Of a stretch of DNA of 54,467 nucleotides, positions 24,562-32,483 are shown piece by piece. The translations under genes were made by a program, and so were the position numbers. The notes below the pieces were generated by a model. The model was not told where the DNA came from and ran no database searches. It saw nothing but the letters and a program-made list of their open reading frames with translations. Source of the DNA: a virus; the IMG/VR virus record IMGVR_UViG_3300003323_000820, positions 1 to 54,467 of that record; one strand, written 5' to 3'. Each line of letters starts with the position of its first letter. The first letter of the stretch is position 1.

Positions 24562-25361
24562 TCACCCCGTTCCGGGCAGCACTTGAGCGGTGATGTGCGC
24601 ATACGCGGCCCGCGCCTTCGCCTGGTTCCGCTCGGCCTCGGCCGCGGACTCCTCGGGCGTCGGGTCTCCCGGCCGCCACCCCGGCTCGGGCCACGGCATC
24701 GCGGGATTCTTCGGGTCGCGGTTGGCGTTCACGAACGCCGTGAAGAGCAGCGCGAGCAGATCGCGCGTGTCGGCGGCGGCGTAGTCGAGTGCCTGCCACG
24801 CATGCCCGTTGTGGCCGCGGGCGGTGGCACTGTCGGGCGGCAGCCCCTCGACCAGGACGCGCAGCAGCCGCAGCGTGATCTCGCCTCGCCAGTAGGCGGC
24901 GAGCGGCCCGCCCTTGCCGACGCTGCTGCCGTAGTACCGGATCAGGTCCGCCTCGACGGCCTCGGGATGTTCGCCGAGGACGTCGACGGCGGTGTACGTG
25001 TAGACCTCGACGACGTCGTCGCCGTCGCCTACCCCTTCGTAGGGCGCACCCGCTGCACCTTGTCCTGCGCCTCGTTGCGAATCCCGACGTACAGCAGCAT
25101 GACCGAGTTGACGTCCCCGCCGGCCGCGAGGAACTCGGGGTACTGGTCGCCGAGGAGGATGCGGGCGCCGGCCTCGTCGCCCTTCGCCTCGTTGAGTTCC
25201 TGCTGCATGTCGTCGGGCGTGAAGACCGGATGCGGGAACGAGAACACGGTCGGGTCGTCCTCGGGACCGACCTCGAACTCGACCGCTTCGCCGCCGACGG
25301 CCTCGGCGTACGACCGCCGTACGGTCTCCAGCCGGTACCGCTTGCCGTTGGGCTTGCTCAT
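24562..25361 (-). CDS. Tail assembly chaperone, long form via -1 frameshift
   Basis: The short chaperone frame ends at a TAG (25029-25031) directly after AAG GGG. Slipping back one base on G-GGG, with the stop codon in the A site, continues reading as VGDGDDVVEVYTYTAVDVLGEHP to a stop at 24562, just before the tape measure. The second frame has no good start of its own and holds a conserved-looking helical domain with HAWQALDYAAADTRDLLALLF. Two chaperone forms made by a programmed frameshift upstream of the tape measure are nearly universal in siphoviruses. The slip position (about 25032-25036) is inferred. Confidence 0.82.
25029..25361 (-). CDS. Tail assembly chaperone, short form
   Basis: 110 residues (starts MSKPNGKRYRLETVRRSY) between the major tail protein and the tape measure. 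The acidic middle (GEAVEFEVGPEDDPTVFSFPHPVF) and helical C-terminus fit G-type chaperones that hold the tape measure during tail assembly. It is the unshifted product of the pair described at 24562-25361. Confidence 0.82.
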   Translation of the reverse strand: MSKPNGKRYRLETVRRSYAEAVGGEAVEFEVGPEDDPTVFSFPHPVFTPDDMQQELNEAKGDEAGARILLGDQYPEFLAAGGDVNSVMLLYVGIRNEAQDKVQRVRPTKG

Positions 25362-25463
25362 GGTGGTGCCTCTCTCTCGGGTGAGCTGGGGGTGAGCGTT
25401 CGAGAGCGAGGGACGGTCGGGGCTCACCCAGAACCGCCGTCCCTCGCCCGTTCAGGGGAGGTG

Positions 25464-26120
25464 TCAGCCGCCGGACGGGGCGAGCGCCCGCCAGCCGGGG
25501 CCGTCGATCCAGTTGCGGCACGAGGTGCCGACCGTGCTGTCGCGGTACGCGGTGAGGGTGACCGGCCGGGTCGTCGGATCCGACCGCGACCACGTCTCGT
25601 CGTCCTTGTCCGTGAGCCGAGCCCGCGGCATGAACTTGACGACGTAGATCTCTCCGCCGCTGTCGCCGTAGTCCAGCCCGATGAACAGCAGCCGGCGGAA
25701 GGGGTTGCGCGGCGACTTGGCCCGGTCCCACGTCCACGCGGTACCGAGAGCGGGCAGCGCGCCCGCGCCGGAGAGCGGCAGCCCCTCGTACAGGGCGACC
25801 GTCGCGGCGTTCGTCTCCTGCGGCGAGAACGACACGGTGAGCACGTCGGACTCGACGTCGCTGCGGGTCGGCTCGGCGGACTGCGACGAGGTGACGTCGG
25901 ACATCGAGACGTCGCTCGGGAAGCTGATCCCGTCATCGGTGGTGTAGCCGATCGGCATGTACCCGGCCGGGATCGTGGCGAGGGTGCCGTCGGCCGAGTT
26001 GAACGGGTTCGAGATCACGGCGGTCGAGATGTCCGCCGCGAACACGGCCTGCACGAGCTGCTTGCGGATGTACTCGGTGTGCAGCCCGGTTTCGAGCGAC
26101 ACCGGGGTCGGTGTGGTCAT
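25464..26120 (-). CDS. Major tail protein
   Basis: 218 residues from the ATG at 26120, with GGAGGG upstream. A predominantly beta protein (VSMSDVTSSQSAEPTRSDVESDVLTVSFSPQET, LLFIGLDYGDSGGEIYVVKFMPRARL), located between the tail terminator and the chaperones, exactly where the tube-forming subunit is expected. Confidence 0.85.
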   Translation of the reverse strand: MTTPTPVSLETGLHTEYIRKQLVQAVFAADISTAVISNPFNSADGTLATIPAGYMPIGYTTDDGISFPSDVSMSDVTSSQSAEPTRSDVESDVLTVSFSPQETNAATVALYEGLPLSGAGALPALGTAWTWDRAKSPRNPFRRLLFIGLDYGDSGGEIYVVKFMPRARLTDKDDETWSRSDPTTRPVTLTAYRDSTVGTSCRNWIDGPGWRALAPSGG

Positions 26121-26194
26121 GCTGTGTCCCTCCATGGGAAACCCCGGCCGGCGAGCGGCTCGGGGGCGAGTGGTCAGGGTGGCGGGTGAGCCGG

Positions 26195-26602
26195 TCAGGG
26201 GGCGGCGAGCGCCTTGCCGCGCAGGGACACCTCGACGGCGAACGAGGCGCGTTCCTGCCCGCTCTCCGGGTCGGGGGAGGTGTTCGGCCCGCCCACGTCG
26301 ACGACGTCGTACGCGACCACACCCCGCCACCCTGGGATCGCGAACACGAGCGCCCGCACGACCTTGACGAGGTCCGCGACGGCGCCCTCGTCCGGCCCCC
26401 AGCACGTGAAGTCGAGCCGCGGCCGGTCCGTGATCCTGTCGATCCGGCTGCCGCCGACGCGCTCGATCCGCACGAACGAGGGCGGGCGCGAGGACGGCAC
26501 GCGGGTGACGACCCGGACGCCGAGACCGGCGGCGTCGAGCGCCGCCTGCAAGTACGTGCGCACGACGTCGACGGCGTCGGGGAACGCGACCGGCGCCGCC
26601 AT
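26195..26602 (-). CDS. Tail terminator / tail completion protein
   Basis: 135 residues from the ATG at 26602, which shares a base with the upstream stop. It starts FPDAVDVVRTYLQAALDAAG...VVTRVPSSRPPSFVRIERVGG, the typical opening of actinophage tail terminator proteins that cap the tube and join it to the head. It lies just before the major tail gene. Confidence 0.75.
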   Translation of the reverse strand: MAAPVAFPDAVDVVRTYLQAALDAAGLGVRVVTRVPSSRPPSFVRIERVGGSRIDRITDRPRLDFTCWGPDEGAVADLVKVVRALVFAIPGWRGVVAYDVVDVGGPNTSPDPESGQERASFAVEVSLRGKALAAP

Positions 26603-26880
26603 CACTCGACCGCCCGCGCGGCGTCGAGGGCACGCAGCAGCGCCCGCCGCGACACCTCGGGGTACGGGGTCGAATAGTCGCCGATGACGGCGCCGCGCAC
26701 GCGCTGACCACCGGTCCCGACGTCGACCCGGAACTCGCCGCGCCACCCCTCGGCCCGCGCCGTCGCGCTCGCGTCCGCCTCGATCGCCCGCACCTTGCGC
26801 TCGATCAGCGCCCGCGTCTCCGGGGAACGCAGGAAACTCGCGATACCGCGCCGGTTGGGAACGAACCTCGTCCGGCCCAT
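26602..26880 (-). CDS. Neck / minor head-tail protein
   Basis: 92 residues; starts MGRTRFVPNRRGIASFLRSPETRALIERKVRAIEADA. This basic helical opening is typical of small HK97-gp10-like proteins between the head-closure and tail-terminator genes of actinophages. GAGGGG lies upstream. It probably acts in head-tail joining. Confidence 0.7.
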   Translation of the reverse strand: MGRTRFVPNRRGIASFLRSPETRALIERKVRAIEADASATARAEGWRGEFRVDVGTGGQRVRGAVIGDYSTPYPEVSRRALLRALDAARAVE

Positions 26881-26884
26881 GTGA

Positions 26885-27277
26885 TCACCCCTCGACCGTC
26901 TTGAGCCTGATCTCGTAGTGGTGCAACTCGACCGGGGTGAACGCCGGTCCGGGCGGGCCGATCACCTCGAAGTCGATCCCCTGCCAGTGCACGCGGTCGT
27001 TGCCGTACACCGTGAGCGCGTTGCCCGAGGTGTCGACCGGGTTGCAGACCATGAGCCATTCGCCGATCTGCGCCGCCCGCTGGTCGTTGGCCTCGGCCCC
27101 CGTGTTCTGCTGCAGCCACGCGGCGACCTCGGTGTGCGTCGACACCGACCAGTCGTCGACGTCGTTGTCGTACCGGTCCCGTTTCGTGCCGGGGTGCTCG
27201 ACGTCGACGAGGTGCGGCAGCACGTCGTCGGGGATCACAGCCGGCCCCGTGTCCACCCGAGTGGCTGCCAGTCGCAC
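26885..27277 (-). CDS. Head closure (stopper) protein
   Basis: 130 residues, overlapping the previous gene by 43 nt if the GTG at 27277 is used; a GTG at 27256 would shorten the overlap. The beta-rich sequence with HPGTKRDRYDNDVDDW and DRVHWQGIDFEVIGPPGPAFTP is typical of the head-closure family that plugs the filled head. Position supports this. Confidence 0.7.
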   Translation of the reverse strand: MRLAATRVDTGPAVIPDDVLPHLVDVEHPGTKRDRYDNDVDDWSVSTHTEVAAWLQQNTGAEANDQRAAQIGEWLMVCNPVDTSGNALTVYGNDRVHWQGIDFEVIGPPGPAFTPVELHHYEIRLKTVEG

Positions 27278-27669
27278 GGATCCGGCCGCCAGCCCGGCAG
27301 TCCCTCGTCGCGCAGCCCGACCGAGTACGCGGCGTCGGCGTCCGGGTCGCTCGCGTCCTCGGGCTGCAACTGGGCGATCTCGTCGTCGGTGACGTACAGC
27401 CCGCCGTCCTCGCCGAGCGACTCGGAGTACTGGCCGATCGTGCGCTGCCGGTAGCCGCCGGGATTGGCCATGACCCGCCGGACGACCGCGACGCAGATCG
27501 CGCGCAACGTCGCCTCGTCCGGCGTGTGTCCGGCCGGGATGTGCCGCCGCATGATCGCCGACGCGTCGTCGAGGTACACCTCGACCTGGCGGCGTTTCGG
27601 GCTGCCCTCGGCGAGGGTGACGGCGGCGCGGTCGGTGTAGTCCTTGACCGTCGCGAACGCGTCCGCCAC
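27235..27669 (-). CDS. Head-tail connector (adaptor) protein
   Basis: 144 residues from a GTG. The helical N-terminus (ATVKDYTDRAAVTLAEGSPKRRQVEVYLDDASAIMRRHIP) followed by RAICVAVVRRVMANPGGYRQRTIGQYSES is the usual pattern of phage gp15/gp6-type adaptors sitting under the portal. It lies directly after the capsid genes. Confidence 0.8.
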   Translation of the reverse strand: MADAFATVKDYTDRAAVTLAEGSPKRRQVEVYLDDASAIMRRHIPAGHTPDEATLRAICVAVVRRVMANPGGYRQRTIGQYSESLGEDGGLYVTDDEIAQLQPEDASDPDADAAYSVGLRDEGLPGWRPDPCDWQPLGWTRGRL

Positions 27670-27673
27670 CGCC

Positions 27674-28000
27674 CTACACCTTCGGCTGCTCGGGCTCGAC
27701 GACGCCGGCCGCCTCGCACGCGGCGATGACGTCGTCGCGGCTCATGTCCGAGTCGGTGTCGACGTCGTGCTGCTCGGCGAACGCGAGCCATGCCTCGACG
27801 CCCGAGCCGCGGCCCGAGCGCGGGGGCGCCTCGTCCTTGGAACCGCCGTCGCCCTCGCCCGTGGGCATCTCGGCCGGCTCGGCGGTGTCCGTCCACGCGT
27901 GGTCGCCGATCTGCCGCGCGGCCTGCGGCGGCACCGTGTCGTCGGGCCCGTACACCGCCCCGTCGACGTGCACGTATCCGATCAGTCGTCGCCCGTTCAT
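27674..28000 (-). CDS. Small capsid-associated hypothetical protein
   Basis: 108 residues beginning with ATGA overlap at the end of the capsid gene. RLIGYVHVDGAVYGPDDTVPPQAARQIGDHAW is a small beta domain; the tail is acidic. Proteins of this type commonly follow the capsid gene in actinophages and may act as head fibre or assembly factor. Exact role unknown. Confidence 0.6.
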   Translation of the reverse strand: MNGRRLIGYVHVDGAVYGPDDTVPPQAARQIGDHAWTDTAEPAEMPTGEGDGGSKDEAPPRSGRGSGVEAWLAFAEQHDVDTDSDMSRDDVIAACEAAGVVEPEQPKV

Positions 28001-29055
28001 GCCGCGAGCACCTGTGCCCTCATGGTGAGGTTCGGCTCACGGACGATCGGGGCGCCGATGGCTGCCGCGTGCGTCCACAGCCGGATCGGGTCGCGCGTCT
28101 TGAACTGCGCGGCGACGACGCCCGGCTGATCGCCGGGGGCGATGGCGTAGTCGTCTTCGAGTGCTTCGGCGGTGGTGCCGAGCAGGGTCGCGCCGAGTTC
28201 ACCGGGGGTGCCCGCCGAGGTCGCGCCGGGCTCGGGCAGCAGCGCGAGCATGTTGGCCGGCGTGATGCGGGTGACGACGCCGTCGACCTTCGTGCGCGCG
28301 TCGTAGATCTCGATCGACGGCAGGTTCTGCGACGCGAGGACGGCGTTCAGCTGGTCGTCGTTGATCATCGGAGCGGTGCCCGCCGGGGCGAGCGGGAACA
28401 CCTGCCGGATCACCTGCTCGCACTGCTTCAGGTGCGAGCGGACCGCCTTGCTCATGAGGATCACGGCGGGCGTCGCGCCGTTCAGGTCCTCGTACGCCTC
28501 GATCCACTGCTCCAGGTCGGTGAGCGGCTTGGCGTTCGTGTGGTCCGACCACAGGACGGCGGCGACCACCGCCATGGAGGCGCTGCGGCCGAAGCTGACC
28601 GTCGTGCGCAGTTCCGGGATGGGGAGCTGCGCGTCGAACAGGGCCGGGCCCCGGCCGAGTTCGAGGCGGGCGGCGATGTTACGCGCGATGCGCTGCACGT
28701 CGCGGGCGATCAGCCGCAGTACCCGGTCGTCGGACTCGTTCAGCTTCCGCAGCCGCAGCCGGTCGTACTCGTTGAGCGGGATTTTCTCGGAGATCGGGGG
28801 CAGTTCGCCCATGATTTTGCCGATGCCCTCGCGGCGGCCGATCTTCGACTCGGTGTCCCATGAGCGGTAGCTCGACGCCTCGGACAGCCCGCCGCCGCCC
28901 TTGACGAACTCGAACACGATGTCGTCGATCTCAACGTTCGGCAGCCACCGCGCCAGCGTGAACCGGTTCAGGGTCTGGTCGGCGAGCGCGGCCCGGATCA
29001 GGCCCGTGAGTTCGGTCGGTTCGATGTACTCGGTGCTGAGAATCCAGTCAGCCAT
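27997..29055 (-). CDS. Major capsid protein (gpE-type)
   Basis: 352 residues with AAGGGGG upstream. The sequence, including NRFTLARWLPNVEIDDIVFEF, RSWDTESKIGRREGIGKIMGELPPISEKIPLNEYDRLRLR and a late ITPANMLALLPEPG, matches the major capsid protein E family with the HK97 fold. It lies between decoration and connector genes. Confidence 0.88.
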   Translation of the reverse strand: MADWILSTEYIEPTELTGLIRAALADQTLNRFTLARWLPNVEIDDIVFEFVKGGGGLSEASSYRSWDTESKIGRREGIGKIMGELPPISEKIPLNEYDRLRLRKLNESDDRVLRLIARDVQRIARNIAARLELGRGPALFDAQLPIPELRTTVSFGRSASMAVVAAVLWSDHTNAKPLTDLEQWIEAYEDLNGATPAVILMSKAVRSHLKQCEQVIRQVFPLAPAGTAPMINDDQLNAVLASQNLPSIEIYDARTKVDGVVTRITPANMLALLPEPGATSAGTPGELGATLLGTTAEALEDDYAIAPGDQPGVVAAQFKTRDPIRLWTHAAAIGAPIVREPNLTMRAQVLAA

Positions 29056-29069
29056 GGCTCAGCCCCCTT

Positions 29070-29471
29070 TCAGTCCGCGTACCGGATACGGCCGGCGACA
29101 TCGGCGACGCCGGCGGCGTCGACCGAGCCCGCTCCGCCCGGCAGGCGCGAGGGGCGCACCTTGCCGTGCCACAGCAGCGCGCCGGACGGGTCGATCGTGT
29201 TGTCAGCGGGCGCCTTCACGGCGGCGTACAGGTGCCCGTCGAGGGTCTGCCGACCGTCCGCCGCGGCGTTGTCGTAGGGCCCGTACTTGCCCGTCGCGGT
29301 GATCTTCCCGAGCGGGATGCCGCTCTTGAAGTAGCCCGCCGGGTAGTGCGTGGCCGGGGTGAACGTCGACGTGTCAAGCGTGATCGTCTCGGTGCAGTCC
29401 GTGCCGTGCGCGGACCCGAGCCACGACTGATCATCGCTTGCGAACGTCTCACTCCTGAGAGTGAGGTCCAT
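29070..29471 (-). CDS. Head decoration protein
   Basis: 133 residues from the ATG at 29471. It begins MDLTLRSETFASDDQSWLGSAHGTD and contains HYPAGYFKSGIPLGKITATGKYGPYD, the typical pattern of lambda gpD-like decoration proteins that stabilise the capsid. It lies between scaffold and capsid genes. Confidence 0.82.
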   Translation of the reverse strand: MDLTLRSETFASDDQSWLGSAHGTDCTETITLDTSTFTPATHYPAGYFKSGIPLGKITATGKYGPYDNAAADGRQTLDGHLYAAVKAPADNTIDPSGALLWHGKVRPSRLPGGAGSVDAAGVADVAGRIRYAD

Positions 29472-29487
29472 GTGATGCTCCTCGGTG

Positions 29488-30171
29488 TCAGTTCTTCTCG
29501 GCGCCGCCGCCCAGGAGCGTGCGGTACAGCTCGCGTCCGGACTCCACCGAACCGCCGCTCTTACCGCCGCCCCGCCGGCGCGCACCCTGGTCGAATCCGC
29601 CGCCGCGACGGCGACGGCGCGTGTCGCGCCCGCCCTCGCGGTCGTCGTCCTCGTCGTTCTCGTCCGTGCCGGACTTCTTCGGCGCGAGGCGCTTGACGAG
29701 TTCGGCCAGCCCGTCCTCGTCGACGTCGCCGTCGTCCTTGACGTACCGGCCGAGGTTCACGTCGTCGGCCACCTCGGCGGCGTTGTCGATCGAGCCCTTC
29801 GCCGCGGCAAGGAACGCCTGCCGCGCCAACTTGACGCCGCCCTTCGCCCGTTCCTCCGCGAGTGCCTTCGCGACCGCTTCCTCGACCTTGCGTTCCTGGT
29901 CGGGCAGCCCTTCGCGGCGCAGCCGGTCACGCTCCTTGGCAGCCGACGCGTTGTCCTTGGCGCGCTGCTCGTGCTTGCGGCTCTGCGCCTTCCACTTCTC
30001 CGCCTCGGCCTTCCAGTCGGTGCCGTCGTCGTCCTCCTGGTCGTCCTCGTCGACTTCGTCGTCCTGGTCGTCGCCGCCGTCCTTGTAGAAGAACGGCGAG
30101 AACGGCCCGGTCGGGTAGGGGTGCGACCAGCCGGGGTCCGACTCGATGCCGGGCAGAGTGCGTGTGCGCAT
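29488..30171 (-). CDS. Scaffolding protein
   Basis: 227 residues. A very acidic stretch (about 32-50), then a long charged coiled coil (KAEAEKWKAQSRKHEQRAKDNASAAKERDRLRREG) and a basic Gly/Arg-rich tail: the composition of siphovirus scaffolds that guide capsid assembly and are then removed. Located directly upstream of the decoration and capsid genes. Confidence 0.85.
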   Translation of the reverse strand: MRTRTLPGIESDPGWSHPYPTGPFSPFFYKDGGDDQDDEVDEDDQEDDDGTDWKAEAEKWKAQSRKHEQRAKDNASAAKERDRLRREGLPDQERKVEEAVAKALAEERAKGGVKLARQAFLAAAKGSIDNAAEVADDVNLGRYVKDDGDVDEDGLAELVKRLAPKKSGTDENDEDDDREGGRDTRRRRRGGGFDQGARRRGGGKSGGSVESGRELYRTLLGGGAEKN

Positions 30172-30229
30172 GGTGATGTCTCCCGTGTCGGGGTGGGGTG
30201 AACGTGGGTGCGCCGTGTCGGCGCGGGAA

Positions 30230-31036
30230 TCACGGGCTCGGTACGTCGTCCGGCCCGGTGAACTCGTGACGGCGGACCGCGAGCAGCGGCCCGTACTCGC
30301 CGTGCTGGCGGGTGACGATCACGTCGCGGTAGTCCGGGGAACGGCCGCCCGCGTCCGAGGCGCCGGTGCCTTTCGCGACGGCGTCGTGCGCCTCGCGCAG
30401 CAGCGCCTCGTCGATGACCTGCCCCGGGTCTTTGCTGCCGACGAGCGGCTCGACCTTGCAGTCGCAACCGGGGTGGATCGGCATCAGGTTCTCGACGCGG
30501 TATCGCTGCGTCGAGGCGATCGTGCAGAGCGCGCAGTTCGCCGTGCCGGTCAGACGGCGCCGGAAGAACCGCACCCCGCCGTGCCGCATGGACTGCTGAG
30601 CGGCGTGCGTGCGGGCGAGCTGCAAGTCGGTCTCCGTGATCGACAGCAGCCGCGTGCGGCCCTCGGCGACGGCCTGCGTGTACGCCTTGCCCTTGCTGAG
30701 CGCCGTCCACGTGGTGACGAACGGGCGGGTGTAGACGTCTTCGGGCGGCACCCCGCGCAGGGCCTCGCCGAGTTGCACGCCGACCGGCGCCGCCGCGCCG
30801 CCCATCATGTCGGCGATCATCGTGGACAGGTACGCGTCGGTGATCTGCCCCATCTGTGCTTGAGCCGCGAGGACGGTCGGCAGCACCTGCTCGATGAACG
30901 CCGCCGCGTCCGCGTCGCGGTAACTGCCGAGGCTGTCGAACGCGTCGAGGACGAACGACACGACCCGTGAGCGCAGCGACGTCGACAGGGCGTCGTACCG
31001 CTCGGTGAGCGCTGCCTGGAGCGCTTCGTCAGCCAC
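30230..31036 (-). CDS. MuF-like head morphogenesis / capsid maturation protein
   Basis: 268 residues from a GTG, overlapping the portal stop. The helical N-terminus, then LTGTANCALCTIASTQRYRVENLMPIHPGCDCKVEPL with paired cysteines and PIHPGCDC, is the conserved signature of the MuF/VG15 minor head proteins that follow the portal gene in actinophages and help package or mature the head. Confidence 0.82.
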   Translation of the reverse strand: MADEALQAALTERYDALSTSLRSRVVSFVLDAFDSLGSYRDADAAAFIEQVLPTVLAAQAQMGQITDAYLSTMIADMMGGAAAPVGVQLGEALRGVPPEDVYTRPFVTTWTALSKGKAYTQAVAEGRTRLLSITETDLQLARTHAAQQSMRHGGVRFFRRRLTGTANCALCTIASTQRYRVENLMPIHPGCDCKVEPLVGSKDPGQVIDEALLREAHDAVAKGTGASDAGGRSPDYRDVIVTRQHGEYGPLLAVRRHEFTGPDDVPSP

Positions 31037-32459
31037 CGGACGACCCTCCGTCGTCGGGGAGGTTGCCCGCCGTCGGGACCGGGTTCGCCGGCAGCAGCGA
31101 GGCGGCGAGGAGCTTCGCCGCCGCCGCGCCGGCCGTGATCCGGCGCACCCGCTGCGGGGTCTCCCCGAGATCCTCGGCGATCACGTCGAGCGGGTAGCCG
31201 ATGCTCGACAGCTTGGTCGCGGCGTCCGCCTTCACGGCGGGAGAGAGGTACTGCGGGTCGGTCCACCGCACCACGGCCTCGCTGTAGTCGCTGGGCACAC
31301 CGGCCTGGGCCGCGGCTAGCGTCATCACGTCTTCGAGGCCCTCGCCGAAGGCGCTAATGTGCTCGCGGACCTTTGCCACATGAAGGATGTCGAGCGCGGC
31401 GATCGTGTCTGCCGAGATGTTCACCAGGTCGCCGTAGTAGTACGCGGGGGTCTGGCTGATGATCAGCATGTCCCGCACGTCCGACTGGTGTTCCCGCAGG
31501 AACCCGGTCAGGTCGGTCGCTTCGAGCTGCCCGAACTGCGCGTTCTCACCCTCGGACACCCAGATGTTCGCCGGGCCAGGGACGAACGGCTGCTCGACCG
31601 TCGTGATCCCGCTCTCGGGGTCCTTGCGCTTCGCGAACTTATGCCCCTTGATCCACGTCTGCCGGAACCCGGAGTACCGCGAGGCGGCCATACGGTTGAG
31701 CACGCCGAGGTTCACCCGGTCCTGCGTGTCGGTGACGCACGCGAACTCGGGCTCGGGGTCCTCGCCGAGGTCGGGCATGCGGGCGAACTCGACGAGCGGC
31801 TCGGCGCCGAGGTCGTGCGGTTCCCCCTCGTCACTCCTGCCGGCGTACACCCACGACTCCGGCCCCCACGGCAGCCGGGCGCCGGTGCGCTCCCGCGTGC
31901 GGTACGGGAACGACCGGTCGTCGTAGTACACCCGCGCGTACCCGTAGCCGTCGATGTCGTTGTGGAACGCCTTCAAGCCGACGAGCCGCTCACCCGTTTC
32001 GGGGTCGTACTCCACGATGCACTCGCTCGGGTGCTCAGGCGTGATGAGCGGGCTGGGACGGCCGTTGTCCTCGGTCCTGACCGGATGCGCGCCGACGAGC
32101 ATGTACCCCGTCGCCTGCGCCATGGCCGAACGCCACACGAGTTTTTGCCGAGATTCCAGCCGGTTGCGCTGCCACCACCCGGCCGCCGCCAGATCCGGCG
32201 TACCGTCCTTGGCCGTCACCCCGAGCGCGAACAGCCGGTGCACCGACGCGTTGGCGATCAGCCCGCAGAAGTTGCTGCGCGCCTTGCGCTGGAAGTCGAG
32301 GAACGCCGCCTGCGCGTTCCTCGGAAGCTGAGGCAGGGGCGGCCGGCCGCGGTAGTACCGCTGCCACTCGTCGAGCTGCCCCTGCCGCTTGCGCAGCCGC
32401 CGCCCCAGACGCAGCAGCATGAAGTCCGGGTTGTCGAGTTCCGGTGTCTCGTCGAGCAC
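31029..32459 (-). CDS. Portal protein
   Basis: 476 residues from a GTG with GAAGGGGG upstream. It belongs to the SPP1 Gp6-like portal type: an early QLDEWQRYYRGRPPLPQLPRNAQAAF, NFCGLIANASVHRLFALGV, and a late helical SISADTIAALD-like stem region (TPAYYYGDLVNISADTIAALDILHVAKVREHI). It forms the dodecameric DNA entry ring. Located between terminase and MuF genes. Confidence 0.9.
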   Translation of the reverse strand: MLDETPELDNPDFMLLRLGRRLRKRQGQLDEWQRYYRGRPPLPQLPRNAQAAFLDFQRKARSNFCGLIANASVHRLFALGVTAKDGTPDLAAAGWWQRNRLESRQKLVWRSAMAQATGYMLVGAHPVRTEDNGRPSPLITPEHPSECIVEYDPETGERLVGLKAFHNDIDGYGYARVYYDDRSFPYRTRERTGARLPWGPESWVYAGRSDEGEPHDLGAEPLVEFARMPDLGEDPEPEFACVTDTQDRVNLGVLNRMAASRYSGFRQTWIKGHKFAKRKDPESGITTVEQPFVPGPANIWVSEGENAQFGQLEATDLTGFLREHQSDVRDMLIISQTPAYYYGDLVNISADTIAALDILHVAKVREHISAFGEGLEDVMTLAAAQAGVPSDYSEAVVRWTDPQYLSPAVKADAATKLSSIGYPLDVIAEDLGETPQRVRRITAGAAAAKLLAASLLPANPVPTAGNLPDDGGSSGG

Positions 32460-32483
32460 GGCACCCCCTTCTCTCTGAACCGG

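Noticed and set aside
21985-25395. 1136-codon plus-strand frame opposite the tape measure
   Set aside because: Arg/Glu/Asp-rich antisense shadow; tape measure, chaperones and slip site on the other strand are consistent with siphovirus gene order.
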